A DNA stretch of 64,000 bases from JBGPTK01 sp963797765 (GTDB taxonomy: Bacteria; Acidobacteriota; Terriglobia; Acidiferrales; UBA7541): NCBI GenBank assembly GCA_963797765.1, contig CAWCQU010000007.1, forward strand, positions 372,001 to 436,000. Reading direction: 5' to 3'. Position 1 is the stretch's first letter. Every line of letters starts with the position of its first letter. Positions 55,174 to 64,000 of the stretch are shown here, piece by piece. The position numbers and the translations under genes are program-made. The notes beneath the pieces are model-generated. The model made no database searches and was not told where the DNA came from. It saw only the letters and a list, made by a program, of their open reading frames with translations.

Positions 55174-58100
55174 CGATCGTCCCCTGGTTCACCAGCGCCA
55201 GCCCGTTACTTCCAATTTGTCCGCTTCCCTGAATCGTGTTCCCCGCGTTGGTCAAAGTCGAATTGGCTACGGTCTCATTAATGAACGCCGTGGCTTCGCT
55301 ATTGGAAGAAAGCGATACCGTCCCCGTCCCTTGCAAAGTCACCGCTCCGTTCACTCTCAGAAACGTATTGTTGCCGGTGGCGTTCACTTGAATCGTGCCG
55401 TTATTCACAATCGTCCCGGCTAGAACCGTGGTGCTATTGTTCGATCCCGAATACGTCCCCGAATTCGTCAGCGGCCCAAACGTGCTTCCATCCAGCGTAA
55501 TGCTGTTGCCCGAAGCCACTCCGAGCACGCCCCCATTCACCGTTCCAATCGTCCCGCCCTGAATAATTGCCGCGTTCACAAACTGCACCAGCGACGCCGC
55601 GCCATCCACCACAATCGAACCACCGGCATTGTTGATCGACGAGTTGCTCAGCACCAGCACTCCGCCGCCCGAAGCTTCCAGCAAACCGGCATTGGCCACC
55701 GTGTTCGGATTCACCACCAGTCCCAACCCGGTGAGGTTCGCGTTGACGGTCCCCGCATTGATCAGCGTCAATCCATTGTTCCCGATTTGCCCAGTCCCCT
55801 GGATGATGTTCCCCGAGTTAGTCAAAATCGAACCGCCCACGGCCTGATTAATAAACGCCGTGCCGCCCCCGCTAGTGGAGAGCATCACCGTGCCCGCGCC
55901 CATCAAGTTCACACCGCCATTGATCGCCAAAAATGTATTGTTCGCTGCCGCATTGATTTGGATCAGCCCTGAGTTGATCACGTTTCCCACCAGGGTCGTG
56001 GTGCTGTTGTTCGCCCCCGTGTAAGCACCCAGATTGGTCAACGTTCCGTGGGTGGTTCCATCCAGCGTGATGGTATTGGAAGCCGCCACCCCCAGGGTGC
56101 CGCCATTCGCGGTCGCCAGCGTCCCTCCTTGAATCACCGCTCCGTTCACGAATTGCACCGACGAAGCGCCGCCGTCCACTTTGATCGAGCCTCCCGCATT
56201 ATTAAAAGCCGCGTTGCTCAATTGCAGCACGCCGCCCCCGATTGCTTCCAGCAGCCCTGCGTTGGTAAGCGTAGCCGGATTAATCACCATTGCCCGGCCG
56301 CTCTGATTCGCCTCCACGGTTCCCTGGTTGATCAGCGTCAATCCATTGTTCCCGATCTGCCCAGTCCCCTGGATCAGGTTGCCGGCGTTCGTCAGAACGG
56401 AACCTCCCACGGCCTGGTTGATGAAAGCCGTTCCTCCTCCCGTTGTGCCCAGCGTCACCGTCCCCGCACCCGTTAGCATCACGCCATTGTTAATCTGGAG
56501 AAAAGTATTGTTGGCAGTCGCATTGATTTGGATCGCGCCGGTATTGTTGATGGTCCCTTCCAGGGTGGTAATGCTGTTGTTTGCTCCGGTGTAAGTTCCC
56601 AGATTGTTCAACGCGCCGTGGGAGTTGCCATCCAGCGTGATGCTTTGGCCGGACGCCGAGCCCAAGACGCCACCATTTGCCGTCGTCAGCGACCCACCTT
56701 GAATCACCGCTGCATTCACAAACTGGACAGAGGAAGCGCCTCCATCCACCTTAATCGACCCGGCGGCATTGTTAATTGTGCCGTTGCTAAATTGCAGCGT
56801 TCCGCCCCCCAGCGCCTCCAGCAGGCCCGCATTCGCAATGGTGACCGGATTCAGCACCAGCGTCCGGCCATTCTGATTCGCCTCCACCGTTCCCTGATTC
56901 ACCAGCGCCAAGCCGTTATTCCCGATCTGACCCGTCCCTTGGATCAGGTTATTGACGTTTGTGAGAACGGATCCCCCCACCGCCTGATTGATGAACGCCG
57001 TGCCGCCTCCGGAAGTCGAGAGCGTCACCGTTCCCGCCCCGGTTAAGCTCAGTGCACCGATCACCTGTAGAAAGGTATTGTTGGCCGTCGCATTGATTTG
57101 AATCGTTCCGGTATTGTTGATCGTCCCTTCCACGGTGGTGATGCTATTGTTTGCTCCGGCATAGGTGCCCACAATTCGCAGCGCTCCCAGGGTGTTTCCA
57201 TCCAGCGTAATAGTATTGGAAGCTGCCACCCCCAAGACGCCGCTATTGGTGGTCGTCAGCGTTCCGCCCTGAATTGTCGCGCCATTTGCAAACTGCATTA
57301 CCGACGTCGCGCCGTCCACCTGGATTGTTCCGGCCTGGTTGTTGATGGCCGTGCCGGTCAGAACCATCGTGCCGCCGCCCACAGCTTCCAGTAAACCCTG
57401 ATTCGTAAGCCCGTTGGGGTTGAGCACCATCGCTTGACCGGACACGCTGGCCAGGATCGTCGCTTTATTGATCAGCACCAGCCCATTGTTGCCAATTTGT
57501 CCCGCACCCTGAATCGTATTCGTCGAGTTGGTTAGAGTTGAGCCGCCCACGTTCTGGTTAAAGAATGCCGTCCCGCCTCCGCTCGTCGAGAGCGTCACCG
57601 TTCCCGCACCCGTCAGGTTCACCGCGCTCTTCACTGCCAGGAACGTATTGTTAGCAGTAGCGCTGATGTTGATCGCGCCGGTAGTGTTGATCGTCCCTTC
57701 CACGATGGTGGTGCTGTTGTTTGGTCCGGTGTAGGTGCCCACGATGTTCAGCGGCCCGAGCGTGCTTCCATCCAGAGTGATGGTCTGGTTCAACCCCGCT
57801 CCCAAGACGCCGCCGTTGGTGGTCGAGAGTGTTCCACCCTGAATGGTTGCGCCACCCGCAAACTGCATTGCCGACGCGGCCCCGTCCACCAGGATTGTTC
57901 CGGCCTGGTTGTTGAACGTAGTAGCCGTCAGAAGCAAGGTTCCGCCGCCAGCAGCCTCCAGAACCCCCTGATTCGTAAGCCCACTGGGGTTGAGCACCAG
58001 CGTTTGCGCCGCCACATTGGCAAGGATCGTCGCTTGATTGGTCACCGCCAATCCATTGTTGCCGATCTGTCCGGCGCCTTGAATGGTGTTACTCACATTG

Positions 58101-60277
58101 GTCAGCGTCGAATTAGCAATATTCTCGTTGATGATTGCGGTGCCACCGCCCGAAGTGGAAAGCGACACGGTGCCCGCGCCCGTTAAGCTCACCGGGCCCT
58201 TTAATTCCAGGAAGGTATTGTTGGCAGCCGCATCGATTTGGATCGCCCCGGTGTTATTGATCGTCCCCACCAGGATGGTGGCGCTGTTGTTGGCGCCGGT
58301 GAAAATTCCTGCGATCGTCAATGTTCCCTGCGCCGCACCGTCCAGCGTAATCGTTTGGCTCGCCGCTGTTCCCAAAACTCCGCCGCCGGTGGCAGTCAGC
58401 GTGCCGCCCTGAATCGCGGCATTCCCACTGAACTGCACCGCCGATCCACTCCCACTCGCGGTGATGTTGCCTCCCAGGTTGTTAAAGGTTGCGCCGATGA
58501 GTTGCAATACCCCGCCAACCGTCGCCTCCATCAGACCCTGGTTTGTAAAAGCACCGGGATTGAGAACGAGAGTTGCTCCCACGTGATTGGCGTCAACCAC
58601 TCCACCTGCCTGATTGACGAGCGCCAGGCCGTTATTCCCGATCTGTCCCGAACCCTCGATAATATTATTGAAGTTGATCAGGCTGGAGCCGCCCACGCTC
58701 TGGTTGATGAACGCATTGCCGCCGGCCGGATTTGAAAGCATCACTGTCCCGCCGCCAGTCAACGTGACCACACCGTTCATTTGTAGGAATGTATTGTTGG
58801 CCCCGGCATTGATTTGGATCGACCCGGGATTCGTAATCGTCCCAGCCAGGACCGTTACGCTGTTGTTCGCTCCCGTGTAAATCCCTTGAATCGTCAAAGT
58901 CCCGTGAGCCGCCGTCCCGTCGAGCGTGGCCGTCTGGCTCGTTGCGGTTCCCAGCACACCGCCTCCCGTAGTCGTCAACGTGCCGCCCTGGATGGTCACG
59001 CTTGTGAATTGCACCGTTGAACCGAGCCCATTGGCGATGATGCTTCCAGCGGCGTTGATGTAAGTCGCGCCGTTCAATTGCAGAGTCGAGCCGCTGGTGG
59101 CTTCCAACAGCCCCAAATTCGTAGCCGCGTTCACGTTCAAAAGTAGCGGAGCCGCCGCGTTGGCATCAATCGTTCCGCCCGCTTGATTCACCAGCGCCAA
59201 TCCGTTATTGCCGATCTGCCCCATTCCCTGGATGATGTTGTCAACGTTGCTCAACGTCGAACTCGGCGCGCTCTCGTTGATGAATGCAGTGCCACCCCCG
59301 GTAGTCGAGAGCGTCACGGTCCCGCTGCCCGTCAGCGTCACGGTCCCGCCCACTTGCAGAAACGTATTATTCGCGGTGGCGCTGACCTGGATTGTGCCGC
59401 TGTTGATGATGGTTCCGGATAGAGCCGTAACGGCGTTGTTGGCTACCGTATAAATCCCTAAATTGCTCAGGCTTCCGTGAGTGGTTCCGTCCAGAGTTGA
59501 ATTGCTGTTCGCCGTTTCCAGCACTCCACCGCCGCTGGTATTCAGCGTTCCAGCCTGAATGGTCACGTTGGAGAATTGCACCGTCGAACCGCCCCCATTC
59601 GAAGCGATTATTCCACCCGTGTTGTTGTACGTAGCGCCGCTGAGCTGCAACGCGCCGCCGCCGGCCTCCAGCAATCCACTGTTCGTCACCGCCCCCGCAT
59701 TGATCGCCAAGGCCTTCCCCGCCACGTCGGCGTTGATCGTCCCGCCCGCCTGGTTCACCAATGCCAGCCCGTTATTCCCGATCTGTCCAAATCCGTCGAT
59801 CGTGTTTCCCACGTTTGTTAGGACCGAGCCCCCCACACTCTGGTTGACGATGGCCGTTCCGCCGCCCGACGTGGAAAGGGTTAATTTGCCCGCACCCGTC
59901 AGGCTCACCGCTCCTTGGATCTGCAGAAATGTGTTGTTGGCCGTTGCTTCCACCGAAATCAGTCCGTCGTTTGAGATGGTGCCCGCCACCACCAGTATCC
60001 TGTTGTTACCGATGATCAAGCTATCGAGGCTATCCACGGTCAAATTTCCAACGCTCGCGTTGATATCCAGCGTCACCACCGAATTCAAATCGTTCCCGTT
60101 GTCGATGCACACATTCGTGCTCGTGCTATTCGGCACCACTCCCGTGCTCCAATTCGCTCGCCATGCTCCAATTCCCCGTCCCGCCCAGCCAGGTCGTCGC
60201 CGTCCCTGTGCAATGTTGTGAACGCCTCGGGTACCGGCCCGCCGGAATCTCCTCCCACCACGCCCGCCCCGCCCCAC
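55040..60277 (-). CDS. Giant surface protein, beta-helix-like repeat region
   Basis: This 1,745-residue frame is open without interruption and is made of repeats of about 190 residues. Each contains ANNTFLQ, LTGAGTVTLSTSGGGTAFIN, NNIIQGxGQIGNNGLALVNQ, a GLLEAxGGG segment, SSVQFVNxxxIQGGTL and GVLGxAxxxTITLDG. The pattern of short G/N/T-rich strands suggests a right-handed beta-helix, as in adhesins. The first 40 or so residues are out of frame; the proper lead-in is TWLGGTGNW from the preceding frame (break near 60157), joining WSTGVVPNSTSTNVCIDNGN. Confidence 0.8.
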   Translation of the reverse strand: MGRGGRGGRRFRRAGTRGVHNIAQGRRRPGWAGRGIGAWRANWSTGVVPNSTSTNVCIDNGNDLNSVVTLDINASVGNLTVDSLDSLIIGNNRILVVAGTISNDGLISVEATANNTFLQIQGAVSLTGAGKLTLSTSGGGTAIVNQSVGGSVLTNVGNTIDGFGQIGNNGLALVNQAGGTINADVAGKALAINAGAVTNSGLLEAGGGALQLSGATYNNTGGIIASNGGGSTVQFSNVTIQAGTLNTSGGGVLETANSNSTLDGTTHGSLSNLGIYTVANNAVTALSGTIINSGTIQVSATANNTFLQVGGTVTLTGSGTVTLSTTGGGTAFINESAPSSTLSNVDNIIQGMGQIGNNGLALVNQAGGTIDANAAAPLLLNVNAATNLGLLEATSGSTLQLNGATYINAAGSIIANGLGSTVQFTSVTIQGGTLTTTGGGVLGTATSQTATLDGTAAHGTLTIQGIYTGANNSVTVLAGTITNPGSIQINAGANNTFLQMNGVVTLTGGGTVMLSNPAGGNAFINQSVGGSSLINFNNIIEGSGQIGNNGLALVNQAGGVVDANHVGATLVLNPGAFTNQGLMEATVGGVLQLIGATFNNLGGNITASGSGSAVQFSGNAAIQGGTLTATGGGVLGTAASQTITLDGAAQGTLTIAGIFTGANNSATILVGTINNTGAIQIDAAANNTFLELKGPVSLTGAGTVSLSTSGGGTAIINENIANSTLTNVSNTIQGAGQIGNNGLAVTNQATILANVAAQTLVLNPSGLTNQGVLEAAGGGTLLLTATTFNNQAGTILVDGAASAMQFAGGATIQGGTLSTTNGGVLGAGLNQTITLDGSTLGPLNIVGTYTGPNNSTTIVEGTINTTGAINISATANNTFLAVKSAVNLTGAGTVTLSTSGGGTAFFNQNVGGSTLTNSTNTIQGAGQIGNNGLVLINKATILASVSGQAMVLNPNGLTNQGLLEAVGGGTMVLTGTAINNQAGTIQVDGATSVMQFANGATIQGGTLTTTNSGVLGVAASNTITLDGNTLGALRIVGTYAGANNSITTVEGTINNTGTIQINATANNTFLQVIGALSLTGAGTVTLSTSGGGTAFINQAVGGSVLTNVNNLIQGTGQIGNNGLALVNQGTVEANQNGRTLVLNPVTIANAGLLEALGGGTLQFSNGTINNAAGSIKVDGGASSVQFVNAAVIQGGSLTTANGGVLGSASGQSITLDGNSHGALNNLGTYTGANNSITTLEGTINNTGAIQINATANNTFLQINNGVMLTGAGTVTLGTTGGGTAFINQAVGGSVLTNAGNLIQGTGQIGNNGLTLINQGTVEANQSGRAMVINPATLTNAGLLEAIGGGVLQLSNAAFNNAGGSIKVDGGASSVQFVNGAVIQGGTLATANGGTLGVAASNTITLDGTTHGTLTNLGAYTGANNSTTTLVGNVINSGLIQINAAANNTFLAINGGVNLMGAGTVMLSTSGGGTAFINQAVGGSILTNSGNIIQGTGQIGNNGLTLINAGTVNANLTGLGLVVNPNTVANAGLLEASGGGVLVLSNSSINNAGGSIVVDGAASLVQFVNAAIIQGGTIGTVNGGVLGVASGNSITLDGSTFGPLTNSGTYSGSNNSTTVLAGTIVNNGTIQVNATGNNTFLRVNGAVTLQGTGTVSLSSNSEATAFINETVANSTLTNAGNTIQGSGQIGSNGLALVNQGTIDAEPAGSDAGAESHGADQPGIAGSGGGGIAANQQFGDRQCGWND
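55195..59800 (-). repeat. Nine tandem ~570-base repeats inside the giant gene
   Basis: The codons for IGNNGL recur near 55200, 55771, 56341, 56911, 57481, 58051, 58628, 59200 and 59767, a period of about 570 bases. The central copies keep exactly 570. The phase stays in frame throughout, so the repeats have been kept under protein-level selection or exchanged by recombination. Confidence 0.85.
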
Positions 60278-60995
60278 TCCCGCAAGCTTTCGAAACGAAC
60301 GCTCCCCCGCGCGTGCTAACCACCGCGTTCATCGCCGAAAGAGTCGAAACCGGCTGGTTCCCCGCCGGGCTCTTCGCTATTTGCGCTGGCTTCGCGGCTG
60401 GAAAATCGATCGAGTTCGTCCCTCCCGTGAAGTAAACCGCTCCCCTCAAATCTAGCGCAATCCCCGCGCGCCGCTTGATTTCCGCTGCCCCCAAAATAGC
60501 TGCCGAATTTCAGCGAAGTTCCGGTGGCATCCAGCGCGGCCACAAACGCATTTTCAAAGCACGCCCCATTCGAATCTTTCTTGCAGCTCGCCTGGATGGG
60601 ATTCACCACCGGAAAATCCGCGGAAGTTGTCCCGCCCGCCACGAATACATTCCCCGCCGCATCCACCGCAATCGCATCTGCCTTCATCCGCGCCCGTTCC
60701 GCCCAGGTACGTCGAATAAACAATCGCTGCTCCATCCGCTGAAAGTTTCGTCACAAACGCTTTGCTCTTCCCTTGCCCCACGCCTCCAGCGCTTGACCAC
60801 CGGAAAATCCGCCGAACTCGTCGTGCCCGTCACGTAAACGTTTCCCAGTGCATCCACAGCGATGCCGTTTCCTGCATCGCCGCCGCTCCCCCCCAGGTAC
60901 GTCGAATAAACGATCGAGCTGCCGCTTCCCGTAATGGCCGCCAGTTTGGTGATAAACGCTTCCCCATTGCACGTTCTCGTTGCATCCACCGGCAA
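60126..60995 (-). pseudogene. Giant surface protein, heavily frame-broken SBBP stretch
   Basis: Within 870 bases the SBBP propeller continues through four short frames: GEAFITKLAAITGSGSSIVY (60684-60995), KAFVTKLSADGAAIVYSTYL (60554-60781), ADAIAVDAAGNVFVAGGTTS (60316-60735) and GIALDLRGAVYFTGGTNSID (60126-60494). Each blade pattern YLGG-G, AIAVD-AGN, YVTG-T--DFP is correct. Single-base changes near 60990, 60788, 60681, 60463 and 60157 restore one frame. This is the densest cluster of breaks in the window. Confidence 0.75.
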
Positions 60996-61786
60996 TTCGC
61001 CTGAATCGCATTCGCTGTCGGGAAATCGAACGAAAACGTCTGCCCGGTCACATAAAGATTTCCCGCCGCATCCAGGCTGATTCCGCGCACTTCATCCGCG
61101 CCCGCGCCGCCCAAATAACTCGCATAAAGCACTCGCGATCCATCTCCCGCGATCTGCGCGATGAATCCATCGGTATTCCCGCCCAAATTTCCCTGTATCC
61201 CCCGGAACACCGGAAAATCCCTCGACGCCGTCGCCCCGCCAATATAAATATTTCCCGCCGCATCCAAGATGATCGCGTTCGCCCCGTCCTCTCCGCTGCC
61301 TCCCAAATACGTCGAAAAAATCACTCCGCCATTCACATCCAATTTCGTCAGGAATGCGTCTCCACTGCACGCCCGCGCGGAATTCAGGCTGCAGGCCGCC
61401 TGCAGCGCATTGTGAACGGGAAAATCAGGAGCAAAAGTTTCGCCAGTAACGTAAGCATTGCCCGCCGGATCAAGCGCGATCGCCCGTGCATCCGTATCTC
61501 CCCCGCCTCCCAGGTAAGCCAGGTAAAGCAGCGACGAGCCATCCGCCGAAAGATGGGCCACAAACGCATCGCCTTTATCCGTTCCCGCTCGGGCCGCGCG
61601 CCCAACCAAATAAATCGACCCATCTCTGCCCACCGCCACGCTATGCGCCGCGTCCGCCGGATTCCGGCTGACGTACGTGGAATAAACAAGCGCGGGCTTC
61701 ATCGCGGTTGCCGCGCCGGCTACATTTCCAGTTTGTTTTGGGGTACGTGCGAAGGTTGCAATGGAAAAAAACAGCAGCATCTGCAC
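60830..61786 (-). CDS. Giant surface protein, N-terminal piece with signal and SBBP repeats
   Basis: After a hydrophobic N-terminus (MLLFFSIATFA), several SBBP (seven-bladed propeller) units follow: LAYLGGGGDTDARAIALDPA, AYVTGETFAPDFPVHNALQA, STYLGGSGEDGANAIILDAA and ASYLGGAGADEVRGISLDAA. The frame turns to nonsense after NAIQANC; the continuation is one frame over (break near 60990). The start is either GTG 61786, ATG 61780 or CTG 61810, the last giving a better signal peptide with KHR before the hydrophobic core. Confidence 0.8.
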   Translation of the reverse strand: MQMLLFFSIATFARTPKQTGNVAGAATAMKPALVYSTYVSRNPADAAHSVAVGRDGSIYLVGRAARAGTDKGDAFVAHLSADGSSLLYLAYLGGGGDTDARAIALDPAGNAYVTGETFAPDFPVHNALQAACSLNSARACSGDAFLTKLDVNGGVIFSTYLGGSGEDGANAIILDAAGNIYIGGATASRDFPVFRGIQGNLGGNTDGFIAQIAGDGSRVLYASYLGGAGADEVRGISLDAAGNLYVTGQTFSFDFPTANAIQANCRWMQRERAMGKRLSPNWRPLREAAARSFIRRTWGGAAAMQETASLWMHWETFT

Positions 61787-61810
61787 CAGCAGATAAGAAC
61801 GGTGTTTCAG

Positions 61811-62154
61811 GGCCGGCCTCCCAAGTAATGCGCGGGAGTATACTCGACACCCTACGCCCTGAGAAGAAAATACAAACAGCCCTATCGGCCCCTATGTGGC
61901 TTATTTATGTTTAGGTTACTCCCGGTAGACGTGTTATCAGAGGTACCCTTTTTCGCCCTCCCTAAGGGCCGGCTTTCCTGCCCCGATATTTTTCATCGGG
62001 CCAGCCGCGCCCCGTTCTCTAGGATCTCGTCCCCCTCAGGTCTCCCGAACGAAACGCGTTTTTAGCGTCCCGATGGCTTCGGTCGGGATCAGGGATCACG
62101 CGCCAATGGAAGCTCCCAAACATGACAACCGCATTCTGAACCCGATCCAGCCAC
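61811..62154. other. Intergenic region with two hairpins
   Basis: About 344 bases without a gene. CCCGAT-ATTTTTC-ATCGGG lies at 61982-62000 and TCCCGA-TGGCTTCGG-TCGGGA at 62068-62088. The second is about 67 bases after the phosphorylase stop (minus strand) and is followed on that strand by GCTAAAAACG, a weak terminator candidate. Confidence 0.45.
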
Positions 62155-64000
62155 CTAATCCTGCAACACCAATTCTCGCACCGCGGCGCCCACCTCGCTC
62201 GCCCAGGTAATCAATCCCGGCAAAAACATCGTTGCTGAATCGGCATGCCGCGGCAAAATTCGAATCGCATATCCATGCAGGCCGCTTTTCCGGACAGGCT
62301 GCAACCGGGTGCGAAACAAATAATTTCCCTCCCCGTCCTGCTCGAATGACTCCATGGAAATCACCGACGGATTCTTGATTTCGCCCGATGCATCCACTCC
62401 TCCGGAAAGCATCTGCACCGCCACATCCTCCGGCTTCAATGAATCCAGGAATACTCGCGCCGAAACCTGCACTTCCTGGCCCAGATCGATCTCCGAAACT
62501 CCATGTTGAACGCATTTCAAACTGATCCGCGGCCATGCTTGCTCCACCTTGTTTCTCCAGGCCGCCAGCCCTTTTGCCTTGGCTGCATGATCTTCTTGCA
62601 GGATTTGCCGCCGCCGATGCGCCGCCAGATAGTATTCGTCCGTATATTGCATCACCATCCGGTGCATATTGAATTCCGGACATAGCTTCGCAATCGACGT
62701 TTTCATCCGTTTCACCCACTTCGCCGGTAATCCGTCCGCGCCTCTTTCATAGAACGCCGGCACGATTTCCCGTTCCAGCAGTTCGTAAAGGGCTTCGGCA
62801 TCCAACTTATCCTGATAGGCCAAGTCTTCACTTGTCTCCTCGTTGCCGATGGCCCAACCCACTTTCGTCGTCAATGCGCATCCCATCTGCCAAGCCTCGT
62901 CCCACCATCCGTCCAGCGTGCTCACGTTCAGCGCCCCGTTCGCCTGTGCTTTCATTCCGCTTGTCCCGCTGGCCTCATACGGCCGTCGCGGTGTATTCAG
63001 CCACACATCGCATCCCTGCACCATCGACCGTGCCACTGCCATGTCGTAGTTCTCTAGAAAAACAAGCTTGCGCCGGAACTCCGGCCGCGCCGCCAGCACG
63101 CAAATCGCTTGAATCAATTCCTTTCCGAGTTGATCTTTCGGATGGGCTTTTCCCGCGTAAATGATCTGAACTGGCCGCTCCGGATTATTCAGAATCCTCA
63201 ACAAACGCTCGGGATCGCTGAGCAGCAATGTTGCCCGTTTATACGTCGCAAAACGGCGCCCAAATCCGATCGTCAGCGAATCCGGGCTTAGCACTTCCTC
63301 CGCTTCATCGATCGCCGTCTGCAAAGCACCCCGCGCCTTCAATTGCGCTTGCAACCGGTTCCGCGCATACGAGACCAGACGTTCCCGGCGCCTTTCATGC
63401 GTTCTCCACAATTCTGTCCCTGGAATCGATTCCGCTCGCTCCCACAACTTCGGATCGGCAGGCTCCTCGCGCCACTTTGGCCCCAGATACCGGTCATACA
63501 GCTGGTTCATCTCGAGTGACACCCAGCTGCGGAAATGCACTCCGTTGGTCACCGATCCGATCGGAACTTCTTCCTCCGGAACGCCGCTCCAAATTCGATT
63601 CCACATCCGCCGGCTCACCGCTCCGTGCAGCTTGCTCACTCCGTTGCTGTATGCCGCCAGCCGCAGCGCTAGCACCGTCATGCAAAAATCCTCCGCATCA
63701 TTTTCAGGATTTTGCCGCCCCAGTCCCAGAAATTCCTTCTGGCTGATCCTGAGCCGCTTGGAGTACTCGGAAAAATATCGGTTCATCAACCCAGGCGAAA
63801 AATAATCATGGCCTGCCGGCACGGGTGTGTGGGTCGTAAATACCAGACCCGCTGACGCCAGCGCTCGCGCCTCCTCAAACGAAAGCTTTTCGGTTTCCAT
63901 CAATCGAACCACTCGCTCCAGTCCCAGGAATGCCGAGTGGCCCTCGTTCATGTGATACACCGTGGGCTTCAAGCTCAGCGCTTCCAGCGCGCGATATCCT
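62155..64000 (-). CDS. glgP: Alpha-glucan (glycogen) phosphorylase, C-terminal part (cut by window edge)
   Basis: The frame enters from the right edge and runs 615 residues to the stop at 62155. Near the edge it reads YRALEALSLKPTVYHMNEGH, the HxNEGHSAF motif of the DUF3417-type alpha-glucan phosphorylases. Further on are FTTHTPVPAGHD, the phosphate-site text IGFGRRFATYKRA, and the PLP-lysine loop GTSGMKAQANGALNVSTLDG. The enzyme uses pyridoxal phosphate to release glucose 1-phosphate from glycogen or maltodextrin. The start and the N-terminal DUF3417 part are outside the window. It shares no operon with the beta-glucan genes. Confidence 0.95.
   Translation of the reverse strand, partial: GYRALEALSLKPTVYHMNEGHSAFLGLERVVRLMETEKLSFEEARALASAGLVFTTHTPVPAGHDYFSPGLMNRYFSEYSKRLRISQKEFLGLGRQNPENDAEDFCMTVLALRLAAYSNGVSKLHGAVSRRMWNRIWSGVPEEEVPIGSVTNGVHFRSWVSLEMNQLYDRYLGPKWREEPADPKLWERAESIPGTELWRTHERRRERLVSYARNRLQAQLKARGALQTAIDEAEEVLSPDSLTIGFGRRFATYKRATLLLSDPERLLRILNNPERPVQIIYAGKAHPKDQLGKELIQAICVLAARPEFRRKLVFLENYDMAVARSMVQGCDVWLNTPRRPYEASGTSGMKAQANGALNVSTLDGWWDEAWQMGCALTTKVGWAIGNEETSEDLAYQDKLDAEALYELLEREIVPAFYERGADGLPAKWVKRMKTSIAKLCPEFNMHRMVMQYTDEYYLAAHRRRQILQEDHAAKAKGLAAWRNKVEQAWPRISLKCVQHGVSEIDLGQEVQVSARVFLDSLKPEDVAVQMLSGGVDASGEIKNPSVISMESFEQDGEGNYLFRTRLQPVRKSGLHGYAIRILPRHADSATMFLPGLITWASEVGAAVRELVLQD

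Larger units (their letters stand above)
52544..61810 (-). pseudogene. Giant secreted surface protein, one gene in nine frame pieces
   Basis: The minus-strand pieces from 61810 to 52544 read as one protein when eight frame breaks are repaired: near 60990 (one base missing) and near 60788, 60681, 60463, 60157, 55169, 54620 and 54229 (one base extra each). The corrected length is 9,261 bases, exactly 3,087 codons. Order: signal segment; SBBP beta-propeller repeats; a TWLGGTGNW linker; nine repeats of about 190 residues resembling autotransporter-type beta-helix; a GTLNASSGVTVASGGTLSGT cap; three BIG2 Ig-like domains; an InlB-type repeat; one or two membrane helices. The start is unclear: CTG 61810 after GGGAGG, GTG 61786 or ATG 61780. 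It is probably an adhesin or exopolymer-bound protein. It may be intact in life if the breaks are sequencing errors. Confidence 0.7.

Noticed and set aside
55195..59800. Regular repeats as a CRISPR array
   Set aside because: The period is about 570 bases and the repeats are coding and in frame; there are no short repeat-spacer units or cas genes.
59559..60221. 220-codon plus-strand frame opposite the giant gene (also 52866-53522)
   Set aside because: Repetitive antisense translation of the beta-helix and Ig-like repeats; no start signal and no family.

Overview
The window looks like a chromosomal piece of an acidobacterium (phylum Acidobacteriota, Terriglobia-like). This is inference from gene content: moderately high GC, two secreted S9 peptidases, a DUF2911 protein, an SBBP-repeat/Ig-like giant surface protein, a phosphoketolase shunt and a TauE-DUF1634 pair. 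I saw no rRNA, tRNA, CRISPR array, transposase or prophage gene. Both ends cut through genes: eutB on the left and an alpha-glucan phosphorylase on the right, both on the minus strand.

Layout. 1-274: start of ethanolamine ammonia-lyase large subunit. 604-2676: membrane protein with pentapeptide repeats at both ends. 2712-6356 (minus): phosphoketolase and acetate kinase, a two-gene unit turning sugar phosphates into acetyl phosphate, then acetate and ATP. 6963-8471: secreted di-haem cytochrome. 8891-14815 (minus): RND efflux operon (pump, adaptor, outer-membrane channel), with the pump split by one extra base. 15497-15652: tiny lmo0937-type membrane protein. 15900-26302: very large cyclic beta-1,2-glucan synthase followed by a Tat-exported GH144-like beta-1,2-glucanase candidate. 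26549-30137 (minus): frame-broken GH39 glycosidase and an ABC exporter. 30559-34026 (plus): TauE exporter, DUF1634 partner and an S9 peptidase.

34344-38266 holds a YbjQ protein, a DUF2911 protein, a small membrane protein and a penicillin-acylase-type hydrolase. 38308-44629 (minus) is the most unusual block: two dynamin-like GTPases enclosing a fluoride channel (CrcB), a double and a single DUF190 protein and a P-loop ATPase, with 4-base overlaps inside. Then come an amidohydrolase, a second S9 peptidase, an M28 peptidase, a two-repeat secreted protein, an EcsC protein, and a giant minus-strand surface-protein locus (about 9.3 kb) with nine 190-residue beta-helix-like repeats, three Ig-like repeats and eight frame breaks.

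Eleven frame breaks are visible in four genes; ten are single extra bases. Each can be repaired to a family-like protein, and corrected lengths are multiples of three. Sequencing or assembly error is the simplest explanation, but the breaks are very unevenly spread, so real decay of the giant gene cannot be excluded.
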